Assembly (NCBI GenBank): GCA_023457535.1
Contig: JAEWLN010000181.1
Coordinates: 1-12,289 of the forward strand
From: Bacteroidota bacterium
GTDB lineage: Bacteria; Bacteroidota; Bacteroidia; Flavobacteriales; Flavobacteriaceae
DNA: 12,289 nucleotides
Direction of reading: 5' to 3'
Part shown: one piece after another, positions 6,758 through 12,289 of the stretch
Numbering within the stretch: the first letter of the stretch is position 1
Layout of the letters: each line of letters starts with the position of its first letter
Made by a program: the position numbers and the translations under genes
The notes under the pieces: generated by a model
Databases searched by the model: none
Seen by the model: the letters and a program-made list of their open reading frames with translations, nothing else
What the model was told of the DNA's origin: nothing

Positions 6758-8110
6758 ATGAACGACATCAGAATACTCCATCTGGACGCCAACCATCCGC
6801 TGCTGCCCGCGGAACTCGAGCAAGCCGGTTTTTCAAATGACCAGGATTATGGCGGTACGCGCGAGCAGATCGAACAAAAAATCCATCAATACCAAGGCAT
6901 CGTGATCCGCAGCCGGTTCAGGATCGACCGCGATTTCATCGATAAGGCCGTGAACCTGCAGTTCATTGCACGCGTGGGCGCCGGATTGGAGAGCATCGAC
7001 GTGGAATATGCCCAAAGCAAAGGAATCGCGCTTATTGCTGCGCCGGAGGGCAACCGCAATGCCGTGGGGGAACATACGCTCGCGCTTTTGCTCGGCTTGT
7101 TCAACAAGATCAACACCGCCGATGCGCAGATCCGCGCCGGTCACTGGAACCGCGAAGCCAACCGCGGGCACGAGCTCGATGGCAAGACGGTAGGCATCAT
7201 CGGCTATGGTAACATGGGCAGGTCGTTCGCCAAAAAACTGCGCGGATTTGACGTCAACGTGCTGTGTTGCGACATCCTTGAAAATGTAGGCGACAGCAAT
7301 GCCACACAGGTTTCGCTCGAAGAACTCCAACGCCAGGCGGACGTTTTGAGCCTGCACATTCCGTGGACGCCGCAAACCGATAAGATGGTCAACGCGGCCT
7401 TTATCGCCCGATTTGAAAAGCCGTTCTGGCTTCTCAATACGTCACGCGGCAAAAACGTCGTCACCGCAGATCTGGTGTCGGCTTTGGAAACGGGTAAAAT
7501 CCTCGGCGCCGGGCTGGATGTGTTAGAATACGAAAAATCGTCGTTTGAGCATTTGTTCCATGACGGCAATGTACCCGAGGCATTCCGGTACCTGCTGCGG
7601 TCTGAAAAAGTGATCTTGTCGCCCCACATTGCCGGTTGGACATTTGAAAGCCATGAACGGCTGGCGCAAACCATTGTCGATAAGATCAAAGAAAAATACT
7701 TTGGGAAAAGCGCCATAAACCCACCCGAACCCCGCGTTACGGGAATTGGCGGTTTTTTCTTTAAAAGTGAGGATCCGGCCGCGCTGCGCAATTGGTACGG
7801 CCATCACCTCAAACTTGATGTAGACCAATGGGGCTGCACGTTCTGGTGGAAAGATGCGGCGGGTAACAACTGCTCTACGCAGTGGTCCGCATTTGCTTCG
7901 GATACGAATTACTTCGCGCCATCCCCAAAGCCGTTTATGCAAAACTTTCGCGTCAACGATCTCGATGGCCTGCTTGAAAAGCTCAAACAGCAAGGCGTAT
8001 CCATCGTAGGTGAGCCGCAAACGTACGACTACGGCAAGTTTGGCTGGATCCTCGATCCGGAAGGCAACAAGATTGAACTTTGGGAACCCAACGATGCGCC
8101 GTTTTTGTAA
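6758..8110 (+). CDS. D-2-hydroxyacid dehydrogenase fused to a C-terminal VOC (glyoxalase-like) domain
   Basis: The 450-residue protein has two parts. Residues about 1-318 form an NAD-dependent D-2-hydroxyacid dehydrogenase of the phosphoglycerate-dehydrogenase type: substrate domain with ARVGAGLESID (71-81), Rossmann motif GYGNMG (149-154), catalytic Arg in NTSRG (R230), an acidic residue after GLDV (E257 or E259; spacing to R230 favours E259), and the catalytic His in LSPHIAGW (H290). Residues about 326-448 form a VOC-superfamily domain, VTGIGGFFF through GWILDPEGNKIELWEP, with the usual metal-ligand Glu position in IEL (E440). The first strand lacks the canonical His ligand. There is no ACT domain, so calling it SerA would be unsafe; substrates of both halves are unknown. 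Such domains are normally separate proteins. ATG 6758 was chosen over upstream in-frame codons that fall inside the structured element. The DUF2752 gene follows after 9 bases. Confidence 0.87.
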   Translation: MNDIRILHLDANHPLLPAELEQAGFSNDQDYGGTREQIEQKIHQYQGIVIRSRFRIDRDFIDKAVNLQFIARVGAGLESIDVEYAQSKGIALIAAPEGNRNAVGEHTLALLLGLFNKINTADAQIRAGHWNREANRGHELDGKTVGIIGYGNMGRSFAKKLRGFDVNVLCCDILENVGDSNATQVSLEELQRQADVLSLHIPWTPQTDKMVNAAFIARFEKPFWLLNTSRGKNVVTADLVSALETGKILGAGLDVLEYEKSSFEHLFHDGNVPEAFRYLLRSEKVILSPHIAGWTFESHERLAQTIVDKIKEKYFGKSAINPPEPRVTGIGGFFFKSEDPAALRNWYGHHLKLDVDQWGCTFWWKDAAGNNCSTQWSAFASDTNYFAPSPKPFMQNFRVNDLDGLLEKLKQQGVSIVGEPQTYDYGKFGWILDPEGNKIELWEPNDAPFL

Positions 8111-8119
8111 AATAGTTCC

Positions 8120-8515
8120 ATGACGCAAAAACAATTTTATACGCTTGTGGCCGCTTTTTGGCTGATCGGAAGTGCGTGGATGCTGTTGTCCGGCGGCGGC
8201 GGTAATCCTTTGCTGCGCTGTACGATCAAGCAATTTACCGGTGTGCCATGCCCGTCCTGTGGCACAACCCGTGCGGTAAAGCTGGCTTTTCAGGGCGAGT
8301 TGCAGGCGGCTTTTTACATGAACCCGATTGGAATCGTGGTTGCGATCGGGCTTGTCCTGTTGCCCGTGGTTTTGCTTTGGGATGTGATCACCAGGCGAAT
8401 GGACCTGTACCAATTATTCCAGCGCGCGCATCGTTGGCCGCTGAAAGCCCTGGCTGTGACCGGTATCGCCCTGTTGTTGCTAAATTGGATCTGGAATATG
8501 GCAAAGGCGGTGTAA
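8120..8515 (+). CDS. DUF2752-family small membrane protein
   Basis: This 131-residue integral membrane protein has three hydrophobic segments, at about 7-25, 68-88 and 109-127. Between the first two lies TGVPCPSCGTTRA (about 40-52), whose paired cysteines (C44 and C47) and GTTRA are the hallmark of DUF2752. Family function is unknown; the CPSC pair could bind metal or be redox-active, but that is speculation. ATG 8120 is nine bases after the stop of the dehydrogenase-VOC gene, so the two are probably co-transcribed. The gene ends with one base between it and the convergent olsF stop, leaving no room for a terminator between them. Confidence 0.88.
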   Translation: MTQKQFYTLVAAFWLIGSAWMLLSGGGGNPLLRCTIKQFTGVPCPSCGTTRAVKLAFQGELQAAFYMNPIGIVVAIGLVLLPVVLLWDVITRRMDLYQLFQRAHRWPLKALAVTGIALLLLNWIWNMAKAV

Positions 8516-8516
8516 C

Positions 8517-10337
8517 CTATAGGTTTTCGCCCGAGAGTTCGCCTTTTTCAGTGAGTTTGCGCTCGAGTTCAGCCTGGAATTCCTCCATGACGGGTTTGAC
8601 GGTGCTTTCCGGCAAATCGGCAATACGGATATACATGAGTCCGTCCACGGCATTGTTGAACAGCGGATCTACATTGAACGCGATCACGCGCGCATTTTGC
8701 TTGATGTACTTTTTGATCAGGACCGGAAGACGCAAATTTCCCGGTTCGATCTCGTCGATGATTTTGTCGAATTTGTTGAGGTCGGCTTCGGCTTCGTTGA
8801 ATACAAAATCCTTGTCGGCGTCTTTGAGTTTGACCTTGAATTCTTTTTTAGGGTAAACGTATTGCGCCACATACGGATCGTAATAGTGCGATTTCATGAA
8901 TTCGATCATGAGCGACTTTGAAAAATCGGAAAACTGGTTCGAAATGCTTACGCCGCCAATCAGGAACTTATGCTCCGGATAACGCAGCGTACAATGCACG
9001 ATCCCTTTCCACAACAAAAACAGCGGCATCGGTTTTTGCTGGTATTCGCCCACGATGAACGCGCGCCCCATTTCGATGGACTTGCTCATCATGTCGAACA
9101 ATTCAGGCTCGAAACGGAACAATTCATGCAGGTAAAACCCGCCAATCCCATATTTTTTAAAGATTTCGTTACCCATTCCCATGCGGTAGGCGCCCGCGAT
9201 CTCCTGGGCGTCGTCGTCCCAGAGGAACATGTGGTGGTAATATTTGTCGTATTTGTCCAGATCGAGCGATTCGTTGGTGCCTTCACCCACTTCGCGAAAC
9301 GTAATCTCGCGCAAACGGCCTATCTCGTGCAGGATGTTCGGGATTTTTCCGGCCTCGGTCAGGAACACTTCGTAATTCTTGCTGTGCGTAAGCCGGCAGT
9401 CCGTTTTGCGAAGCATCTCTACTTCAGCGCGCATTTTTTCCCTGCTCGCCGGAGCGACAATCTTTTTGGGGTTTTTGGGCAACTTCAGCGTAGGCGTGGT
9501 CAAAAACGGGGCGTCTTTTTCGAACGCATTGGCCAACATATATGTTTTTTTGCGCAAAAAATCAGAATAGGATTCGATCGTCCCGTGTTCGTTTTGTTCA
9601 GCAACCGATATGGGTTTGCCGATGCGCACCTTGATCACGCGGTCCTTTTGGGTCAGCAACTCCGAGGGCAATTTGGCCGTGCGCAATGTGTCGTTCATTT
9701 TCGACAACAGGTAAAACAACTTGCTGTTCTTGGCGTGGAAGTAGATCGGGACCACGGGCACCTGCGCCTTGCGGATGACTTTGATCGCGCCTTCTTCCCA
9801 TTCTTTGTCGACCATAAGTTTGCCGTCCTTGTACGTCGATACCTCTCCGGCAGGAAACATCCCGAGCGGTTTGCCATCGCTCAAATGGCGCAGCGTTTCT
9901 TTGATCCCTACAACACTCGACTTTGTTCCTTTGAGATTTTCAAACGGGTTCACTGGCATAATGAACGGCTTGAGCGGTTCGATACGATGCAGCAAAAAGT
10001 TGGCGATGATCTTGAAATTGGGCTCGCGTTCGAGCATCAGTTTGAGCAATAGAATGCCGTCAACCCCACCCAGCGGATGGTTTGAAATGGTGATGTACGG
10101 ACCTTCTTTGGGAAGTCTTTTGAAATCTTCTTCAGGGATTTCGAATTTGATCTGGAATTCATCGATGATTGTATTGAGGAAATCCAGGTCTTTGTGATGC
10201 TTGGTTCGGTCGTAGATTTTGTTGAGCGTAGAGATTTTGAGCACCTTCATCAGCATCCACCCGGCAAATGTCCCGAAAATTCCATATTTTTCAGCATTGA
10301 TCGCTTTGGCGACCTCTTTGGCGGTGACTAAACCCAT
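8517..10337 (-). CDS. olsF: Bifunctional ornithine lipid synthase OlsF-type acyltransferase
   Basis: The 606-residue protein combines two acyltransferase domains in the order described for OlsF of Flavobacterium johnsoniae and Serratia. The N-terminal PlsC/LPLAT-like domain (about 60-280) has NHPLGGVDG at 86-94 and FPAGEVS at 161-167. The C-terminal GNAT-like domain (about 305-500) has LREITFREVGEGTN followed by a conserved-looking DKYDKYYHHMFLWDDD and IAGAYRMG. In OlsF the C-terminal domain N-acylates ornithine with a 3-hydroxy fatty acid and the N-terminal domain then O-acylates the hydroxyl, yielding ornithine lipid, a phosphorus-free membrane lipid, at the inner membrane. The frame is open 26 codons further upstream. 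ATG 10337 was chosen because the earlier start falls upstream of a consensus promoter box. The remaining doubt is whether the enzyme makes ornithine lipid or a related aminolipid. Confidence 0.85.
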   Translation of the reverse strand: MGLVTAKEVAKAINAEKYGIFGTFAGWMLMKVLKISTLNKIYDRTKHHKDLDFLNTIIDEFQIKFEIPEEDFKRLPKEGPYITISNHPLGGVDGILLLKLMLEREPNFKIIANFLLHRIEPLKPFIMPVNPFENLKGTKSSVVGIKETLRHLSDGKPLGMFPAGEVSTYKDGKLMVDKEWEEGAIKVIRKAQVPVVPIYFHAKNSKLFYLLSKMNDTLRTAKLPSELLTQKDRVIKVRIGKPISVAEQNEHGTIESYSDFLRKKTYMLANAFEKDAPFLTTPTLKLPKNPKKIVAPASREKMRAEVEMLRKTDCRLTHSKNYEVFLTEAGKIPNILHEIGRLREITFREVGEGTNESLDLDKYDKYYHHMFLWDDDAQEIAGAYRMGMGNEIFKKYGIGGFYLHELFRFEPELFDMMSKSIEMGRAFIVGEYQQKPMPLFLLWKGIVHCTLRYPEHKFLIGGVSISNQFSDFSKSLMIEFMKSHYYDPYVAQYVYPKKEFKVKLKDADKDFVFNEAEADLNKFDKIIDEIEPGNLRLPVLIKKYIKQNARVIAFNVDPLFNNAVDGLMYIRIADLPESTVKPVMEEFQAELERKLTEKGELSGENL

Positions 10338-10362
10338 CGATTGTTTGTTTTGGTGCTCCGGG

Positions 10363-10370
10363 CAAAGATA
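10363..10370 (-). promoter_or_regulatory. Candidate -7 element for olsF
   Basis: On the minus strand, TATCTTTG matches TAnnTTTG exactly, 25 bases before the olsF ATG. No TTG at the usual -33 distance is visible. The box supports the start at 10337, because transcripts from it would exclude the more upstream in-frame ATG at 10415. Confidence 0.5.
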
Positions 10371-10423
10371 GCAAAAAACGCTAATTTGCCTAGTTTTTGT
10401 GAATGATAGTTTCACAATTTTAC

Positions 10424-10431
10424 TACTTTTG
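10424..10431 (+). promoter_or_regulatory. Candidate -7 element for the exonuclease III gene
   Basis: TACTTTTG matches TAnnTTTG exactly and ends 22 bases before the ATG at 10454. The nearest fitting TTG (10397-10399) is 24 bases away, one base longer than the usual range. It is arranged back to back with the olsF box within a 116-base divergent gap. Confidence 0.5.
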
Positions 10432-10453
10432 GAAACCCAATTTGTACAACAGA

Positions 10454-11215
10454 ATGAGAATTATTTCCTACAATGTCAACGGTATCCGCGCCGCGATCAA
10501 CAAGGGGTTTATCGATTGGCTCAAGGCAACGGACCCCGATGTGATCTGCCTTCAGGAAATCAAGGCCACACAGGAACAAATCCCTACACTCGATTTTGAA
10601 CTCGCCGGCTTTCCGTATCACTACTGGTATCCGGCCAACAAGAAAGGATACAGCGGTGTGGCGATTTTGTCCAAGATCAAGCCGGATCATGTCGCATTCG
10701 GAACCGGCATCGAACACATGGATTTTGAAGGGCGCAACATCCGCGCGGATTTTGGCGATATTTCGGTGATGAGTTTTTACATGCCCAGCGGCACCAACGC
10801 CGTGCGCATCCCGCACAAGTTCATGTACATGGACGATTTTCACGAGTACATCCGCGAGTTGCGAAACCAAAGGCCAAACCTGGTGGTGTGCGGCGATTAC
10901 AACATCTGCCATCAGGAAATAGACATCCACGATCCCAAGCGCAACAAAAATGTGTCGGGATTTCTGCCACACGAACGCAACTGGCTCGACGCATTCATCA
11001 ACGAAGGTTTCATCGATAGTTTCCGCCATTTCAACAAGAACCCGCATCATTACACCTGGTGGAGCAATTTTGGCAACGCGCGCGCAAACAATAAAGGCTG
11101 GCGCATCGATTACATTCTGGTCAGCAAACCGCTCGAAAGTCGGTTGACCCGCGCGGTGATTTTGCCTGAAGCGCGCCATTCGGACCACTGCCCGGTGTTG
11201 GCGGAATTGGATTAG
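10454..11215 (+). CDS. xth: Exodeoxyribonuclease III (AP endonuclease, Xth/ExoA family)
   Basis: This base-excision-repair enzyme cleaves DNA 5' to abasic sites and removes 3' blocking groups, and has 3'-5' exonuclease activity; it needs Mg2+. The 253-residue length is normal for the ExoA/Xth group. All catalytic positions are visible: N7 in SYNVNGIR, metal ligand E35 in LQEIK, Y109 in SFYMPSG, D148 and N150 in CGDYN, D219 in WRIDY, and the D244-H245 pair in the C-terminal SDHCPV. ATG 10454 begins the standard MRIISYNVNGIR N-terminus; a further upstream in-frame ATG (10403) precedes the promoter box and was rejected. The gene is divergent from olsF and followed one base after its stop by a structured element. 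Confidence 0.97.
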   Translation: MRIISYNVNGIRAAINKGFIDWLKATDPDVICLQEIKATQEQIPTLDFELAGFPYHYWYPANKKGYSGVAILSKIKPDHVAFGTGIEHMDFEGRNIRADFGDISVMSFYMPSGTNAVRIPHKFMYMDDFHEYIRELRNQRPNLVVCGDYNICHQEIDIHDPKRNKNVSGFLPHERNWLDAFINEGFIDSFRHFNKNPHHYTWWSNFGNARANNKGWRIDYILVSKPLESRLTRAVILPEARHSDHCPVLAELD

Positions 11216-11216
11216 G

Positions 11217-11291
11217 AGCTTTTTCCCGCTTTTCGTTTCAATCTTTTTCGCTTTGCCAAGCTTCAAAAGGATTTTCACTGCAATCGGGGCT
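11217..11291 (+). ncRNA. Structured intergenic element between xth and the OmpA-like gene
   Basis: Three nested stems can form on the plus strand. The outer one joins AGC and CCCG (11217-11219, 11225-11228) with CGGG and GCT (11285-11288, 11289-11291), with a T-rich bulge. The middle stem is 9 bp: AATCTTTTT (11240-11248) with AAAAGGATT (11265-11273), fully paired when one U-G wobble is allowed. The apical stem is GCTT (11250-11253) with AAGC (11258-11261) and a 4-base loop. On the opposite strand the wobble becomes an A-C mismatch, which favours plus-strand transcription. No U-tract follows. It may be a 3'-end structure of xth, a leader element of the downstream gene, or a member of an intergenic repeat family. 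The type 'ncRNA' is provisional. Confidence 0.5.
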
Positions 11292-11336
11292 AGGGCATCC
11301 CACAACAAATAAAATTACCTAACAGATAAAAAAACC

Positions 11337-12289
11337 ATGATCAAACAAGTAACCCTATTGGCAATGACAGCCGCGTTGGCTACCTCTTGCGTATCCAAAA
11401 AAGTCTACAACGAACTGGAAGAAAAATACGCTAACCTGCGCAAGGAAAACCGAAAACTGCAGGATGCGGGCGACGATTGTGAAAAAGCGAAGAAAAAACT
11501 CGACGGCGAATATGCCGCGCTGCAATCGGAATTGGCCAAAACCAAAACCGAGCGCGACAAACTTTCAAACGATTACAAATCGGCAAGCAACAACCTTGCG
11601 GCGCTCCAGTCGTCTTATGATGCGTTGTCGAAAAACAGCGACGAGGCGCTTGCATCGAATATGAACAAAAACCGCGATTTATTGGCCCAGCTCGAAGAAA
11701 AGGAAAAGGCGCTCGCGGCAGAAAAATCGCGTCTTGACAAATTGCGCAACGACCTCGATGACTCCTCGCGCCGTTTGGCCGAGCTCGAAAACATGATGGC
11801 CAACAAAGAGGCCGCGATGAAAAGGCTCAAGGAAACACTGTCCAAGGCGCTCAACAATTTTGAAGGCAAAGGGCTTACGGTACAACAAAAGAACGGGAAA
11901 GTGTACGTATCGATGGAGAACAAATTGCTGTTTTCATCGGGCAGTTGGGCCGTGGGGACGGAAGGACGCAAAGCAGTGGTGGAAGTAGGCAAGGTACTGG
12001 CGGACAACCCTGACATTTCCGTCTTGATCGAAGGCCACACAGACAATGACGCTTACGCAGGATCAGGCCCTATCGCCGATAACTGGGATTTGTCAACCAA
12101 GCGCGCAACGGCCATCGTCCAGATTCTGGCCGAAAACAAAAAGGTCAAGCGCGACAACCTGACTGCTGCAGGAAGAAGCGAGTATGCGCCGTTGATGCCC
12201 AATACTACCGCTGACGGCAAATCGAAAAACCGACGTATTGAAATCATCCTGACGCCAAAACTCGATGAGATTTCAAAGATGCTCAACGA
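11337..12289 (+). CDS. OmpA-family lipoprotein with coiled-coil region, C-terminal end cut by window
   Basis: The frame is open to the right edge (317 codons plus two bases) and probably lacks only a few residues. The N-terminus is a lipoprotein signal (hydrophobic MIKQVTLLAMTAAL, then ATSC with Cys18 as the lipidation site). The residues after Cys (VSKK) do not resemble the acidic surface-export signal of Bacteroidota, suggesting it stays on the periplasmic side. Residues about 22-175 are a long charged coiled coil rich in Glu, Lys and Leu. Residues about 185-306 form an OmpA C-terminal domain that binds peptidoglycan: LLFSSGSW, GHTDN (233-237), DLSTKRA (251-257) and KNRRIEII (297-304). Together these suggest a spacer that links outer membrane to cell wall. 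An A-rich run precedes the ATG (11331-11334), common before well-expressed genes in this phylum. No -7 consensus box was found in the 45 bases upstream. Confidence 0.93.
   Translation, partial: MIKQVTLLAMTAALATSCVSKKVYNELEEKYANLRKENRKLQDAGDDCEKAKKKLDGEYAALQSELAKTKTERDKLSNDYKSASNNLAALQSSYDALSKNSDEALASNMNKNRDLLAQLEEKEKALAAEKSRLDKLRNDLDDSSRRLAELENMMANKEAAMKRLKETLSKALNNFEGKGLTVQQKNGKVYVSMENKLLFSSGSWAVGTEGRKAVVEVGKVLADNPDISVLIEGHTDNDAYAGSGPIADNWDLSTKRATAIVQILAENKKVKRDNLTAAGRSEYAPLMPNTTADGKSKNRRIEIILTPKLDEISKMLN

Noticed and set aside
6758..7711. Calling the dehydrogenase SerA (phosphoglycerate dehydrogenase)
   Set aside because: There is no ACT regulatory domain and no serC or serB neighbour, and the family covers many substrates. 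Only the broad family can be supported.
11292..11302. GGGCATCCC mini-hairpin after the structured element as a terminator
   Set aside because: A 3-bp stem with a 3-base loop and no U-tract is too small to support a terminator call.
10412..11308. Minus-strand open frame of 298 codons opposite xth
   Set aside because: It runs antisense through all catalytic motifs of exonuclease III and into the structured element; nothing recognisable is encoded.
1..12289. Defence system, prophage, insertion sequence, tRNA or CRISPR array
   Set aside because: All coding space is accounted for by recognised chromosomal gene families. No cloverleaf-like tRNA, regular spacer array, transposase or integrase was seen on either strand.

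Overview
The window looks like chromosomal core sequence from a member of the Bacteroidota, most likely family Flavobacteriaceae. The evidence is the protein types (a flavobacterial-style M1 peptidase, a DUF4286 protein, an OlsF-type bifunctional ornithine-lipid acyltransferase, an OmpA-like coiled-coil lipoprotein), signal peptides ending in Ala-Gln, almost no Shine-Dalgarno sequences, and several upstream boxes matching the Bacteroidota -7 element TAnnTTTG. Base composition looks close to 50% G+C by eye, which is high for Flavobacterium-like bacteria. I see no transposase, integrase, phage gene, tRNA, rRNA or CRISPR array.

Layout: (1) 1-771, minus: the N-terminal 257 residues of a secreted M1-family metallopeptidase that runs off the left edge. 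(2) 772-941: a divergent promoter region. (3) 942-6645, plus: serS, a secreted TPR protein, a small DUF4286 protein, rsmA (16S rRNA dimethyladenosine transferase) and mgtE (Mg2+ transporter). rsmA and mgtE overlap by 11 bases. (4) 6646-6757: a structured intergenic element. (5) 6758-8515, plus: a D-2-hydroxyacid dehydrogenase fused in frame to a glyoxalase/VOC domain, then a small DUF2752 membrane protein. (6) 8517-10337, minus: olsF, convergent with the DUF2752 gene with one base between them. (7) 10338-10453: a second divergent promoter region. (8) 10454-11215, plus: exonuclease III. (9) 11216-11336: a second structured intergenic element. (10) 11337 to the right edge, plus: an OmpA-family lipoprotein lacking only its last residues.

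The genes are mostly housekeeping: translation (serS, rsmA), DNA repair (exonuclease III), Mg2+ homeostasis (mgtE), membrane lipid synthesis (olsF) and cell envelope (OmpA-like lipoprotein, TPR protein, M1 peptidase). I see no dedicated defence, secretion or biosynthetic cluster. The points most worth a second look are the dehydrogenase-VOC fusion, with an out-of-frame stop codon at its junction, and two intergenic stem-loop elements of similar design. One of these elements starts directly at a stop codon and the other one base after. One has a 9-bp stem that is fully paired only if the plus strand is transcribed.
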